The notes under the pieces: model-generated
Database searches by the model: none
What the model was told of the DNA's origin: nothing
Seen by the model: the letters and a program-made list of their open reading frames with translations, nothing else
Part shown: one piece after another, positions 38,163 through 49,296 of the stretch
Numbering within the stretch: position 1 is the first letter of the stretch
How the letters are laid out: each line of letters opens with the position of its first letter
Made by a program: the position numbers and the translations under genes
Assembly: GCF_001590725.1 (NCBI RefSeq)
Contig: NZ_LQXR01000011.1
Coordinates: 1 to 64,000 of the forward strand
Length of the DNA stretch: 64,000 nucleotides
Direction: 5' to 3'
Origin: Snodgrassella sp. CFCC 13594
Lineage (GTDB): Bacteria; Pseudomonadota; Gammaproteobacteria; Burkholderiales; Neisseriaceae

Positions 38163-39530
38163 TCAAGGCAGCACCGACGCCGGCGGCCTTGCCTCTGACA
38201 CACCCTCATCGATAGGGGGCGGAATTTGCGGCAACAATGCGGTAAACACACTGCCCACACCGACTTCGCTCTCAATGCGCAACACGCCTTTGTGTTCCGC
38301 CAAAGCATGTTTGGTGATGGCCAATCCCAAACCGGTGCCACCACTTTGTCGTGATCGGCTTGGATCAACACGATAAAATCGTTCCGTCAAATGGGGAATG
38401 TGTTCCGGGGCGATGCCAGGCCCAGTATCGCGCACGCTGAATATGGCTTGCGGGCTCTGCACCGCAAGATTTCCACTCAGGCTAACGGTAATATGACCGC
38501 CGGCTTGCGTGTAACGCACTGCATTGAATACCAGATTACTCAATGCATTGTATAGATCCAACTGCACGCCTTCGACCCAAACATCATCAGCTATGTCGCT
38601 ATGCCATTCATGTTGTTGCTTCGAGAGCGATTGTGCCTCCTGCAGCAATTGACGCACCAAAGCGGATAAACAAAGTGGCTCATGGTGCACCGCTTCTGAC
38701 TCATGGCTTTCTAAGCGCGAAAGCGTGAGTAAATCTGCCAATAATTGATGCATGCGCTCGCCTTCTTTGCGCATCAAGGTAATGAATTGTTGTTGCTGTG
38801 CCTGGGGTAAATCAGGCATATCGGCCATGGTTTCCAAAAAACCATTGATGACGGTCAGCGGCGTGCGCAATTCATGCGACACATTGGCCACAAAAGCGGT
38901 ACGCATCACATTAAGCTGTTCAGCAGCGGTGATGTCTTGAGTGATCAATAAATCAGCTTGATCCTCAAACGGTGCTCGTATCACATTAAGCGTTTGCGGC
39001 AAGCCAGATTGGTCGCTCATCGCCAATTTAATGCTCACGGGCTCGGTTAAAGGGATACCCAATAAATGATGGAACTCCGGTGCGCGAATCAAGTTAGGCA
39101 AAATGCCATTGGCGTCGATGGTGATATCAAGATGAAGGTGCTTTGCCGCCAGTGTATTGAGCCACTGCACCCGGCCATCTTTGCCCAAAATCACCACCCC
39201 ATTAGGCATCGCCTCGGCGGCATTATTAAAGCGCTGCAGTGCCATACCCAGTTTTTGTTTGCGTTTTTTGCGACTCTTAGCCTGCTGCATTAGGGTCTTG
39301 AAAACATGCTCCCAAATACCGATGCCGGTAGGCACATTACGCAATTTTGGGCTTTCCAACCATTGTGCCAGTTTACCCAGATGCACCCAGTAGCCAATCA
39401 ACCAAGCAAACAGCAACGCATCTAAACTCACCAACATGACCAAAGTGCCACCTAATAAATAGGTAGCCACCGCGGTCACCAGCACTGTGGCCAGCACAAA
39501 ATAAACATGTTGGCGGAAATCGTTCATCAT
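38163..39530 (-). CDS. phoR: Phosphate regulon sensor histidine kinase PhoR
   Basis: Two N-terminal membrane segments (residues 9-26 and 29-48) with almost no periplasmic loop fit PhoR, which senses phosphate through the Pst transporter. A PAS-like domain (residues 95-205) precedes the HisKA box NVSHELRTPLTVINGF, the N-box LSNLVFNAVRYT, DTGPGIAPEHI and GGTGLGLAITKHAL. PhoR phosphorylates PhoB under low phosphate. The gene follows phoB by 24 bases; a full DUS (39540-39551) is between them. Confidence 0.9.
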   Translation of the reverse strand: MMNDFRQHVYFVLATVLVTAVATYLLGGTLVMLVSLDALLFAWLIGYWVHLGKLAQWLESPKLRNVPTGIGIWEHVFKTLMQQAKSRKKRKQKLGMALQRFNNAAEAMPNGVVILGKDGRVQWLNTLAAKHLHLDITIDANGILPNLIRAPEFHHLLGIPLTEPVSIKLAMSDQSGLPQTLNVIRAPFEDQADLLITQDITAAEQLNVMRTAFVANVSHELRTPLTVINGFLETMADMPDLPQAQQQQFITLMRKEGERMHQLLADLLTLSRLESHESEAVHHEPLCLSALVRQLLQEAQSLSKQQHEWHSDIADDVWVEGVQLDLYNALSNLVFNAVRYTQAGGHITVSLSGNLAVQSPQAIFSVRDTGPGIAPEHIPHLTERFYRVDPSRSRQSGGTGLGLAITKHALAEHKGVLRIESEVGVGSVFTALLPQIPPPIDEGVSEARPPASVLP

Positions 39531-39554
39531 GATTCAGTATTCAGGCAGCCTGCA

Positions 39555-40252
39555 TCAGGCCGATTCCTTCTGTGAAAAGCGGTAGCCAGCGCCGCGTACT
39601 GTTTGAACCAAATGGGCAAAATTCACGGCTTCTAAACCTCGGCGCAAGCGGCGAATGTGTACGTCTACTGTACGCTCTTCCACAAACACATGGTCACCCC
39701 AAACCAAATCCAGCAATTGTCGCCGACTATAAACGCGGTCTTGGTGGGTCATAAAAAAATGCAGCAATTTAAATTCAGTAGCCCAAAGGCCACGGGTTTG
39801 CCCTGCGCCGTTACCCGCTGCTCGGCTGGGTCCAAAACCAAGCCTTGCACATCCAACAGCGTACTGGTTTTTTGCGGTGCGCGGCGGCGTAGCAACGCAT
39901 TGATTCGTGCAATTAGCTCGCGCGGTGAAAACGGTTTGGTGATGTAGTCGTCAGCGCCTTGGTTGAGGCCTTGTTCTTTATCACCGTCTTCCCCACGGGC
40001 AGTCAAGAGAATAATGGGTAAGTCCCGCGTACGCTCATCTTGGCGCAATACCTTGGCAAACTGCACACCTGACGTACCGGGCAGCATCCAATCCAACAAC
40101 ACCACATCAGGTAATTTAGCCGACAACAAAGGCTTTGCTTGCTCAACACTGGTGGCGCAGTCCACATGAAAACCAGCCTGCTCTAAGGTGAACCGAATCA
40201 AAGTGAGAATCGACTCTTCATCTTCAACCACCAAAACAGTCACTGCCGCCAT
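39555..40252 (-). pseudogene. phoB: Phosphate regulon response regulator PhoB, frameshifted as read
   Basis: The receiver domain (VLVVEDEESILTLIRFTLEQ, phospho-Asp in [24 protein letters not shown]) is read from 40252. The frame is lost just after KPVAFG. In the next frame [17 protein letters not shown] continues into the OmpR-type winged helix ([31 protein letters not shown]) and ends at 39555. One missing C in the run at 39782-39784 restores a 232-residue PhoB. A true phoB null would leave phoR alone, so an assembly error is likely. Confidence 0.92.
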
Positions 40253-40331
40253 AACTTGCTCCTACGAAATCAAATGAAGGTATCGTGACAGCTTAAAGGA
40301 ATTGTGTGACAGCACCATGACATGCACAGCA

Positions 40332-41498
40332 TCAACTGCTTACTGGTACAGAAGACATCAGCTTGCGCAGATTACTGCGCCGCAGCACCATATTGTCACG
40401 GTGAATCAATTCATCTTCGGCCACATAACCCAACAAATGCTCGATTTGGTGAGAAGGCTGACGCAATAATTTTTGCACTTCGCGGCTGCTGTAATTGACC
40501 AAACCGCGGGCCACCTCCACACCATCAACATTGCGCACCGCCACCAGCGCACCTCGATCAAAATGACCATCCACCGCCACACAACCGATGGGCAGCAAAC
40601 TGGAATGGCGTTTAAATAAAGCTTGCACGGCACCTTCATCCACCATCAGGCTGCCTGAAAGCTGAATTTGACCCACCATCCATTGTTTACGGGCATTGAG
40701 CCGGTTTTCATCTGGGGTCAACAAAGTGCCCACAGGCTCGCCGTGCATCAATCTCAATAAAACTTTATCGGTTTTCCCCGAAGCAATATACGTTGCCGCA
40801 CCACTGAATGCGGCGCGCTTCGCTGCCAGAATTTTGGTATACATACCACCCGTACCCACGCTGCTGCCCGCACCGCCAGCCATGCTTTCCAGCTCTGGGT
40901 GATTGGCCGCAATCGCATTGATGAGTTTGGCATGGGGATTGGTACGCGGATCACTATCAAATAAACCCTGTTGATCCGTGAGAATAATCAGCGCATCGGC
41001 TTCAATTAAATTCGTCACCAACGCCCCTAATGTATCGTTGTCACCTAGCTTAATTTCATCAATAGTGACGGTATCATTTTCATTGATAATCGGTACCACG
41101 CCCTTTTCCAGCAACGTGCGAATGGTGCTGCGTGCATTTAAATAACGGGTACGGTGACTAAGGTCTTCATGTGTCAGTAAAATTTGAGCCGTTTGAATAT
41201 TGAGGGGCTGAAACGCAGTTTCATAAGCCTGAGCCAATCCCATTTGCCCCACCGCAGCGGCTGCCTGAAGCTCATTCAAGGCCTTGGGACGGGCGTGCCA
41301 ACCCAGGCGCTTGACGCCTTCGGCAATGGCGCCGCTGGAAACAAACACCACATCAATGCCGTGGGTTTTCAGTTCCGCGATTTGTTGTGCCCAGTTGGTT
41401 AAGGCATCTGCATCAATGCCATGCCCGCCATTGGTTACCAAACTGGAACCCACTTTGATAACCACTGTATCGGCTTGGCGTAAATCGTATGTATCCAT
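40332..41498 (-). CDS. proB: Glutamate 5-kinase
   Basis: First step of proline synthesis, phosphorylation of glutamate. The amino acid kinase domain shows [44 protein letters not shown] and [17 protein letters not shown] domain follows ([38 protein letters not shown]). Length 388 is somewhat above the usual 367-372, at the C-terminus ([11 protein letters not shown]). A full DUS lies inside (40648-40659) and another just upstream (41507-41518). Confidence 0.95.
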   Translation of the reverse strand: MDTYDLRQADTVVIKVGSSLVTNGGHGIDADALTNWAQQIAELKTHGIDVVFVSSGAIAEGVKRLGWHARPKALNELQAAAAVGQMGLAQAYETAFQPLNIQTAQILLTHEDLSHRTRYLNARSTIRTLLEKGVVPIINENDTVTIDEIKLGDNDTLGALVTNLIEADALIILTDQQGLFDSDPRTNPHAKLINAIAANHPELESMAGGAGSSVGTGGMYTKILAAKRAAFSGAATYIASGKTDKVLLRLMHGEPVGTLLTPDENRLNARKQWMVGQIQLSGSLMVDEGAVQALFKRHSSLLPIGCVAVDGHFDRGALVAVRNVDGVEVARGLVNYSSREVQKLLRQPSHQIEHLLGYVAEDELIHRDNMVLRRSNLRKLMSSVPVSS

Positions 41499-41663
41499 TG
41501 TATTTCAGGCTGCCTGAAAATGAAAAAAAGGACCGCACCCGCGCTATACAAAATCGGGGCAATGGCACCACATGGTTTGCCATCATCCAGAAACCATCGG
41601 GCCTCACCAAGACAGGCCTATTGCGCCCATCAGGAGCGGCACGAAGCTAATTTGATTCTCTCC

Positions 41664-41692
41664 ATTGTACCGAAGCACTTGACGCTTGATAA
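41664..41692 (-). promoter_or_regulatory. Candidate sigma-70 promoter for proB
   Basis: On the minus strand TTATCA and TACAAT are separated by 17 bases. They match the -35 consensus at 4 of 6 and the -10 consensus at 5 of 6 positions. The leader to proB would be about 160 bases. No gene is seen in the gap between proB and the nuoN terminator. Confidence 0.4.
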
Positions 41693-41708
41693 GCATTTGT
41701 ATCGGCCA

Positions 41709-41735
41709 TAAAAAAGGCAGCCCAAAGGCTGCCTT
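41709..41735 (-). terminator. Terminator of the nuo operon
   Basis: AAGGCAGCC / GGCTGCCTT with a 4-base loop, followed on the minus strand by a T run. It lies 18 bases past the nuoN stop. Confidence 0.9.
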
Positions 41736-41752
41736 GCTTTCTGGTTTTTGCG

Positions 41753-43196
41753 TTAGCCAATCATAGACTGATTAAAGGCTTGCACACACCAATGCATCAC
41801 AGATTCAGGCAACACGCCCCACAATAACAACAGCAATGCATTGATCGACAGCACCCACTGTGCAATTCGACGCATTTCTATTTTGTGATCGAGTGCATCT
41901 GGGCTATCAAAATACATGGTTTTAACCACACGCAAATAATAGAAAGCGCCAATCAAAGACATAATGACTGCATACACAGACACCCACACATAACCGTGCG
42001 CCAATAGAGCTTTAATCACCGACAGCTTGGCATAAAAGCCCATTAATGGAGGAATACCTGCCATGGAGAACATAGACAACAACATCAAAAATGCGTACCA
42101 CGCATTTTTTTGATTGAGCCCAGCCAAATCGCTGACTTGCTCACACTCAAATCCTTCATTAGACAACAACATCAATACCCCAAACGCCACAGTGGCCATC
42201 AAAGCATAGGTAATGGCATAGTATAGTGCCGCGGTTACTCCAGCTTCGGCGCCCAAAAACGCCAACAGAATGAAGCCCATGTGCGATACCGTTGAATAAC
42301 CCAACATGCGTTTGATATTGGTTTGCATGATGGCCGCCAAGTTACCAACCAGCAAAGACGCGACACCCAACAGCATCAACATGCCGCCCCAATCTTGGTA
42401 TTGCGTGAGTAAGCCCGTAACCAAAATACGGAATGCAAAGACAGTGGCTGCGATTTTTGGTGCAGTACCCACCAAGGCTGCCACTGCAGTAGGCGCGCCT
42501 GATAGACATCAGGTACCCACATATGGAATGGCACGGCACCCAGCTTAAAGGCAATCGCCACCACAACGAAAATCATGCCCAATTTCAAGAGCCATGGGTT
42601 AGCCTGTTGTGACGCAGTAAACACATCGGCCAATTGCAAGGAGCCGGTTGCGCCATAAATTAAAGAAATACCATACAGCAACAAACCAGACGCCAATGCA
42701 CCCAACACAAAATATTTCAATGCAGCTTCGGCAGCATCGCCATCTTGGCGACGCAAAGCAATCAAGCATACAAAGCCAAAGACAACAACTCCAAGCCAAT
42801 ATATAAGGTTAGAAAATGGCTGGCTGAAACCATGATGCACATGCCCAATAAGGCAAACAGAGTAATGGTATAAAATTCACCCTGATAAATTTGGCGGGCT
42901 TTTAAATAGGCTTGGCTGTACACAAACAACACCATTACCAATGCATACAAAACCAATTTAGCTAATTGAGACATGCCATCCAAAACAAACATGTCATGAA
43001 AAGCATACGTTGGTGTGCCATGCCAAATTACTACTTGCACCACCGTAGTCACTGCGACACTGACAATGGCCAGCACGCAAGTTAGCCAACGTTGGCTGTC
43101 TTTCAGCCATAAATCCACCAATAAAACCGTAAATAATGCCACAGTCAGCACCATTTCTGGTGCTGCGGGTAACACATTCAAATCTGCCCAGTTCAT
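41753..43196 (-). pseudogene. nuoN: NADH-quinone oxidoreductase subunit N, two frameshifts as read
   Basis: NuoN is one of three antiporter-like membrane subunits of complex I. Three frames together give a normal 481-residue protein. The first runs to [10 protein letters not shown]; the second starts [20 protein letters not shown] and runs to [11 protein letters not shown]; the third starts [18 protein letters not shown] and goes on to the end. The breaks are explained by one A missing at 42764-42765 and one C missing at 42498-42499. Conserved KYF and PFHMW segments carry the channel residues. Two separate losses in one essential-pathway gene, each in a short run, point to assembly error. Confidence 0.93.
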
Positions 43197-43206
43197 TCAC
43201 ACATCC

Positions 43207-44699
43207 TTACAGTTTGCTTTGCGCTGCCTGAACGATTAAATCATTCGCAGCTTGGTGAACCACCGCAATAAACGGCTCAGGATACAGGCCGAAACCCAAT
43301 ACTGCCGTAGCCAAAATAACCAAAATCAATAATTCTCGTTTGTTAACATCTTTGAGCTGAGCCACCTCGGGATTGGCAACAGCCCCAAAAATCACCCGTT
43401 TATACATCCATAAGGTATAGGCAGCACCATAAATCAACGTCAGTGCGGCCAAAGCACCTATCCAAAAATTGGTTTTCACCGAGCCCATGATCACCATAAA
43501 TTCACCCACAAACCCAGAAGTACCGGGCAATCCGGCATTAGCATGGCAAACAGCATCATGAATGCAGCAAAAATAGGCATGGAATTGACCACACCGCCAT
43601 AAGCAGAAATATCACGGGTGTGCATACGGTCATACATCACCCCAATGCTCATGAACATGGCCGCAGACACAAAGCCGTGAGAAAGCATCTGCATGATGGC
43701 ACCTTTCAGTGCCCACTCATTCAGATAGCCACCGGTGAACAAAAACAGACCCAATGTCACGAAGCCCATGTGGCTGATGGAGGAATACGCCACCAGTTTT
43801 TTCATGTCGGTTTGCACCAACGCCACCATCCCGATATAAATCACCGCAATCAAGCTCAATACAATCATCATGGGTGCAAAATAGCGGGCTGCATCAGGCA
43901 GAATCGGCAGCACAAAGCGCAAGAAACCATAGCCGCCAATTTTTAAGGTAATGGCTGCCAAGACCATAGAACCGCCGGTAGGGGCTTCCACGTGCGCATC
44001 AGGCAGCCAAGTATGTACTGGCCACATTGGTACTTTCACAGCAAAAGACAGGAAAAAACCGATAAACAGTAAAATTTGTACATTTAAAGCCAAGTGCCTG
44101 ATGTTGTGCATATCAGGGATCGAGAAACTGCCTGCCTGATACGACAGATACACCAAACCCACCAACATCAACAATGAGCCTAACAAAGTATACAAAAAGA
44201 ACTTCATGGAGGCATACACGCGGCGCGGGCCACCCCAAATACCGATGATTAAATACATCGGAATCAGCATACCTTCAAAAAATACATAAAATAAAATCGC
44301 ATCCATGGCCGCAAACGCACCATTGATGAGCCCTGACATAATCAGGAAAGCAGCCATATACTGGGCAGTGCGCTTTTTAATGACTTCCCACCCAGCCATC
44401 ACCACCAGCCAAGTAATAAAGCTATTCAGAATAACAAACAACACAGATAAGCCATCCACACCCAAAGCATAGTTGAGATTGAGCTGTGGAATCCAAGTGT
44501 GGAATTCGGTGAATTGATAGCCCCCATTTAGGCGGTCAAAACGGACAAACAACGGAATGGTCACCAAGAAGCTGACCAAAGCACCAATCAAAGCCAGAAT
44601 TCTGGCCAAGCCGGCACGACGGTCTGAGCCAGTAGCCAGCACCAAGATGCCCGCCACAATCGGCAGCCAAATCGCCAAACTGAGTAAATAATTGTACAT
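43207..44699 (-). pseudogene. nuoM: NADH-quinone oxidoreductase subunit M, one frameshift as read
   Basis: NuoM is an antiporter-like proton-pumping subunit of complex I. The first frame (44699 to 43491) has the usual GVDGLSVLFVILNSF, AFLIMSGLINGAFAAMD, MWPVHTWLPDAHVEAPTGGS and MKKLVAYSSISHMGFVTLG. It is lost after LFAM; the next frame continues ANAGLPGTSGFVGEFMVIMG to 43207. One missing C at 43542 (CC to C) restores 497 residues. Membrane helices are otherwise complete. Confidence 0.94.
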
Positions 44700-44737
44700 A
44701 TTTATAGCCTAAATAATACCAAGTTGAATGCCGCTAC

Positions 44738-46759
44738 TTAACCGCTAATCAAGGGCCAAAACCATACTGCCACCAGCACCAGCACACCCACCACCATCGC
44801 TGTAGCATAGGTATAGATGAAACCGGTTTGCATGCGTCGAACTACACTGGCAATGGTACCCACTGTTTTGGCGGCACCATTCACACAGTTATCAATGATG
44901 CCAATATCACAAATTTTCCAAAAGAAAGTACCTAGTGCTCGACTGCCTTTAGCAAAAATACCGTAGTAAATGGTGTCCAAGTAGTATTTATTGTCCAGCA
45001 ATTTATAAATTGGACTAAATGTCGATGCCAACTTAGCAGGGATATGAGGGGCTTTCATGTAGAAGAACCAAGAAACCAACACCCCTGCAAGCGCCAGCCA
45101 CAATACGGGGCTTTGTATACTATGCAAAACCATCGCCAACGTTCCATGGAATTCTTCATGCATCACACTCATGGCCGGATGGGCTGCGCTGTCAACATGG
45201 ATGGCACCTTGATACAGATGACCAAACAACATGGGCTCCATGGCCCACATCCCTACCAGAACAGATGGGATGGCCAACAAAACCAATGGGATGGTTACCA
45301 CCAGCGGGCTTTCATGCGGGTTATCGTTGGGACCCAATCCATGATGCTCGGCATGGTCATTATGATCGGCATCATGTGCTGCATCACGCCATTTTTCTTT
45401 GCCGTGGAAAACCAAGAAATACAACCGGAATGAATAGAATGCTGTCACAAACACACTGGCCATCAAAGCAAAATAGGCGAAGCCACTGGCCGGTAAATTA
45501 GATGCATGCACAGCTTCAATAATCGAATCTTTCGAGTAAAAGCCAGAGAAAAAAGGTGTACCAATCAGCGACAATGAGCCAATCAACATGGTAATCCAAG
45601 TTATCGGCATGTATTTTCGCAAACCACCCATATGCCGCATATCCTGATCATGGTGCATACCCATAATGACACTACCAGCAGCCAAAAACAGTAAGGCTTT
45701 AAAGAAAGCATGAGTCATGACATGAAACACAGCTATGGAATACACAGAAGCACCCAGTGCCACTGTCATGTAACCCAATTGTGACAAGGTTGAATAAGCA
45801 ATGACGCGCTTGATGTCGTTTTGAATCATGCCCAAAAAGCCCATGAACAAAGCTGTTATGGCACCGGACACCATCACCACCGTTAACGCCGTGTCGGAAA
45901 GTTCATACAACGGCGACATACGTGACACCATAAAGATACCCGCTGTCACCATGGTTGCAGCATGGATCAAAGCGGAAATCGGCGTTGGGCCTTCCATGGA
46001 ATCAGGCAGCCACACATGCAAAGGAAACTGCGCTGACTTACCCATTGCGCCCACAAACAACAAGATACAGGTTACCGTCATCAGAGACCACGGATGCCCC
46101 GGAATCAATTCGATGGTTGCATTCTTAACTGAATCCACATGCGCAAAAACGTCAGTGTAATGCAAACTGCCGCCAAAATAAGCCAGTATCAAGCCAATGC
46201 CCAGAATGAAACCGAAATCACCGACACGGTTTACCAAAAATGCTTTCAAATTGGCAAATATGGCGGTTGGTTTTTTAAAGTAGAAACCAATCAACAAATA
46301 GGACACTAAACCCACAGCTTCCCAGCCAAAAAACAATTGGATGAAGTTATTGCTCATCACCAACATCAGCATGGAGAACGTAAACAAAGAGATGTAACTA
46401 AAAAAGCGCTGATAGCCATCATCATCGCTCATATAACCAATAGTGTAAATATGCACCATCAGCGATACGCTGGTCACAATCACCAACATTGTGGCCGTTA
46501 ACGCATCCACCATAAAGCCCACAGAAAAATCAAGGCCACCCATGGTTAACCAAGTGTAGACATTTTCATTGAATACTTCGCGCGCGCCTGTTGCAAAACC
46601 ATACAGAACATATGCGGAGAGCAATGCAGACACCGCGACACCCAAAATGGTAACGGTGTGCGCCCCTTTGCGGCCAATGATGTTGCCCAGCAGACCCGCA
46701 ATAAGGGAGCCTACAAGCGGTGCTAAAGCCAGTATCAGATATAAACTCATATTATCCAT
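44738..46759 (-). CDS. nuoL: NADH-quinone oxidoreductase subunit L, 673 aa
   Basis: The largest antiporter-like subunit of complex I, at the distal end of the membrane arm. About 16 membrane segments are visible. FFGWEAVGLVSYLLIGFYF, HVWLPDSMEGPTPISALIHA and KRVIAYSTLSQLGYM are strong family markers. A His- and Asp-rich loop (HDADHNDHAEHHG) lies near residue 470. The C-terminal lateral helix is present. The gene is intact. Confidence 0.96.
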   Translation of the reverse strand: MDNMSLYLILALAPLVGSLIAGLLGNIIGRKGAHTVTILGVAVSALLSAYVLYGFATGAREVFNENVYTWLTMGGLDFSVGFMVDALTATMLVIVTSVSLMVHIYTIGYMSDDDGYQRFFSYISLFTFSMLMLVMSNNFIQLFFGWEAVGLVSYLLIGFYFKKPTAIFANLKAFLVNRVGDFGFILGIGLILAYFGGSLHYTDVFAHVDSVKNATIELIPGHPWSLMTVTCILLFVGAMGKSAQFPLHVWLPDSMEGPTPISALIHAATMVTAGIFMVSRMSPLYELSDTALTVVMVSGAITALFMGFLGMIQNDIKRVIAYSTLSQLGYMTVALGASVYSIAVFHVMTHAFFKALLFLAAGSVIMGMHHDQDMRHMGGLRKYMPITWITMLIGSLSLIGTPFFSGFYSKDSIIEAVHASNLPASGFAYFALMASVFVTAFYSFRLYFLVFHGKEKWRDAAHDADHNDHAEHHGLGPNDNPHESPLVVTIPLVLLAIPSVLVGMWAMEPMLFGHLYQGAIHVDSAAHPAMSVMHEEFHGTLAMVLHSIQSPVLWLALAGVLVSWFFYMKAPHIPAKLASTFSPIYKLLDNKYYLDTIYYGIFAKGSRALGTFFWKICDIGIIDNCVNGAAKTVGTIASVVRRMQTGFIYTYATAMVVGVLVLVAVWFWPLISG

Positions 46760-46783
46760 CTTGTCTCTCGTCTCACGCGCTAC

Positions 46784-47089
46784 TTAACCTTTGAGGTGAT
46801 CCAAATCCTGCACATTAATGCTTTGGCGATTACGATAAATCAATACCATAATAGCCAAACCAATGGCGGATTCCGCCGCCGCTACGGTCAGGATAAAAAA
46901 CACAAAAATTTGGCCGGCTGAATCACCCAAGTAACGGGAAAAAGCCACAAAGTTAAAATTTACTGCCAACAGCATCAATTCAATGGCCATCAAGAGCACG
47001 ATGACATTTTTTCGATTCATGAAAATACCCATGGCCGAAATACCAAATAGAATAGCGGCCAATACCAAATAATGGGTAATGGATATCAT
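46784..47089 (-). CDS. nuoK: NADH-quinone oxidoreductase subunit K
   Basis: A 101-residue, three-helix membrane subunit of complex [27 protein letters not shown] holds the key membrane Glu, and [18 protein letters not shown] is typical. It overlaps nuoJ by four bases (ATGA), showing coupled translation. Confidence 0.96.
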   Translation of the reverse strand: MISITHYLVLAAILFGISAMGIFMNRKNVIVLLMAIELMLLAVNFNFVAFSRYLGDSAGQIFVFFILTVAAAESAIGLAIMVLIYRNRQSINVQDLDHLKG

Positions 47090-47739
47090 GCTTTGCCCTC
47101 CTCTTTAGTATCTTCAGCCGACTCGGCGGCCTGTGGCACTTCTGCCTGCATTTTGACAACACGCATGCGGTCTTTTGCTTGAACTTTGACCTGGTCAGCA
47201 GGATTGATGTAGCGCACATTGGTGCTTTTGCGATGCACCAATGCAATGGCCGCCACCATACCCAGCACCAACAATACTGCGGCCAACTCAAAAGGCAGTA
47301 AGTAAGTGGTATAAATTTGCATACCCAAGTCATGCACATTGCTGTAATCAGCCGAAACGTTTTTCATTGGTCCAAAAGCTGCCAAATCGGTTTTGGGACT
47401 CATGAGAATCAAAATAATCAATGCCGCCGTTACAATGCCCACAATAGCGGCCACAGGTGCATGCCGCCAAAAGCCAACGCGCATTTCCTCAATATCGATA
47501 TTCAGCATCATCACCACAAACAAAAACAGCACCATGACCGCACCCACATACACCACGATCAGCACAATGCCGAGAAATTCAGCTTGCATTAACAGCCACA
47601 TCATGGCGCTGGCACAAAAAGTCAGCACCAAAAATAACGCCGCATGTACCGGGTTTTTGGCCGTTACCGTACTGAGCGCACCCGCCAAAATTACCGCAGC
47701 AAAGACATAAAACAAAATCAATTGCAAAGTCATAGTCAC
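47086..47739 (-). CDS. nuoJ: NADH-quinone oxidoreductase subunit J
   Basis: Five membrane helices in the first 170 residues, with [20 protein letters not shown] the signature of NuoJ. A polar C-terminal tail of about 45 residues is rich in Lys and Glu. It lies three bases after nuoI and overlaps nuoK. Confidence 0.95.
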   Translation of the reverse strand: MTMTLQLILFYVFAAVILAGALSTVTAKNPVHAALFLVLTFCASAMMWLLMQAEFLGIVLIVVYVGAVMVLFLFVVMMLNIDIEEMRVGFWRHAPVAAIVGIVTAALIILILMSPKTDLAAFGPMKNVSADYSNVHDLGMQIYTTYLLPFELAAVLLVLGMVAAIALVHRKSTNVRYINPADQVKVQAKDRMRVVKMQAEVPQAAESAEDTKEEGKA

Positions 47740-47742
47740 CTC

Positions 47743-48222
47743 TTATCGATACGGAGCGTCGGCCGCTTTGCGTTTGGCAATTTCGCTCTCATAGCGATCG
47801 CCGATGGCCAGCAGCATCGGTTTGGTGAAATACAAATCCCCACGCTTTTCACCGTGGTATTCAAAAATATGGGTTTCCACAATGGCATCAACCGGGCATG
47901 CTTCTTCACAAAAGCCACAAAAAATACACTTAGTTAAATCAATATCATAACGTGTGGTGCGACGTGTACCATCATCACGCTGCTCGGATTCAATATTGAT
48001 GGCCAATGCCGGACACACTGCTTCGCATAGCTTGCACGCAATACAGCGCTCTTCCCCATTGGGATAGCGACGTTGCGCGTGCAAACCACGAAAGCGCACA
48101 GACTGTGGGGTTTTTTCCTCTGGAAAATAGATGGTGACTTTACGCGCAAAAAAGTTCTTGAGCGTAACCCCCATCCCTTTGACCAGCTCGGTCAACAAAA
48201 AGGTTTTTACAATATTCGCCAT
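47743..48222 (-). CDS. nuoI: NADH-quinone oxidoreductase subunit I
   Basis: The peripheral-arm subunit with two [4Fe-4S] clusters, N6a and N6b. Both motifs are complete: [12 protein letters not shown] and [16 protein letters not shown] used [10 protein letters not shown] as the start; the longest frame adds two residues. It sits between nuoH and nuoJ. Confidence 0.96.
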   Translation of the reverse strand: MANIVKTFLLTELVKGMGVTLKNFFARKVTIYFPEEKTPQSVRFRGLHAQRRYPNGEERCIACKLCEAVCPALAINIESEQRDDGTRRTTRYDIDLTKCIFCGFCEEACPVDAIVETHIFEYHGEKRGDLYFTKPMLLAIGDRYESEIAKRKAADAPYR

Positions 48223-48241
48223 AATCATGCTCCTCCTCGGC

Positions 48242-49294
48242 TCAGTGCTGCCACAAAGACAAGGGTGAAATCATCCATAAGCCCAAAACAATGACCGCGA
48301 CAATGGTCACCGGAATCAATACCTTCCAACCCAAACGCATGATTTGGTCATAACGGTAGCGAGGAAAAGTAGCGCGTATCCACAGGTAAAAATACAACAC
48401 CATGGCCATTTTCACGAACATCCACAACACGCTTGGAGCACCAATAAAACCCCAGCTCTGCGGGAACGGAGACAGCCAACCACCAAAGAACAATAGCGCA
48501 GTCAGTGCGGCCACCAAAATCATGAAAATATATTCGGCCAAGAAAAACAACGCAAAGGCGAAACCGGAATACTCCACATGGAAACCGGCCACAATTTCAG
48601 ATTCCCCTTCAGCCACGTCAAATGGTGCACGGTTGGTTTCAGCCACAGCAGAAATCAAATACACAATGAACAAGGGAAACAAAGGCAACCAGTTCCACGA
48701 CAAAATGGAACCGCCAAAAATACCTTTGCCTTGGCTGGCCACAATGTCATGGAAATTCATGCTGCCTGAAACCATAATCACCCCAATCAAGGCAAAACCC
48801 ATGGCAATTTCATATGAGATGGTCTGTGCCGATGAGCGCATGGCACCCAAAAATGCATATTTGGAATTGGATGCCCACCCAGCAATAATGACTCCATACA
48901 CAGACAAAGACGTAATCATCAGGATATACAGCACCCCTGCATTGATGTTGGTCAGCAGCCAACTATCGCTAAACGGAATCACAGCCCATGCAGCAAAGGC
49001 TGGCATCAGCGACATCATGGGCCCAATGTAAAACAAGGCTTTATTGGATTGGGTGGGCCGAGTGATTTCTTTAAATAAAAGCTTCAACACATCGGCAAAC
49101 GGTTGGATCAAGCCAAAAGGCCCTGTCACATTCGGGCCTACACGCAATTGCATGTAGCCAATGACTTTGCGCTCGAAATACGTTAAATAAGCAACGGTGA
49201 TAATCAGCGGAGCCAAAATCAACACGATTTTGACCAAGATCGCTACCACCAAACCGATGTCATTACCCAGTAATTGTTGGAACCACGCTTGCAT
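48242..49294 (-). CDS. nuoH: NADH-quinone oxidoreductase subunit H
   Basis: The 350-residue membrane subunit that helps form the quinone site. [35 protein letters not shown] sequence and [20 protein letters not shown] are hallmark segments. Eight membrane helices are apparent. The gene is intact and two bases separate it from nuoG. Confidence 0.96.
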   Translation of the reverse strand: MQAWFQQLLGNDIGLVVAILVKIVLILAPLIITVAYLTYFERKVIGYMQLRVGPNVTGPFGLIQPFADVLKLLFKEITRPTQSNKALFYIGPMMSLMPAFAAWAVIPFSDSWLLTNINAGVLYILMITSLSVYGVIIAGWASNSKYAFLGAMRSSAQTISYEIAMGFALIGVIMVSGSMNFHDIVASQGKGIFGGSILSWNWLPLFPLFIVYLISAVAETNRAPFDVAEGESEIVAGFHVEYSGFAFALFFLAEYIFMILVAALTALLFFGGWLSPFPQSWGFIGAPSVLWMFVKMAMVLYFYLWIRATFPRYRYDQIMRLGWKVLIPVTIVAVIVLGLWMISPLSLWQH

Positions 49295-49296
49295 GA

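Noticed and set aside
41520..41711. Open frames in the gap between proB and the nuo terminator
   Set aside because: No protein-like pattern; the stretch is better explained as the proB promoter and leader.
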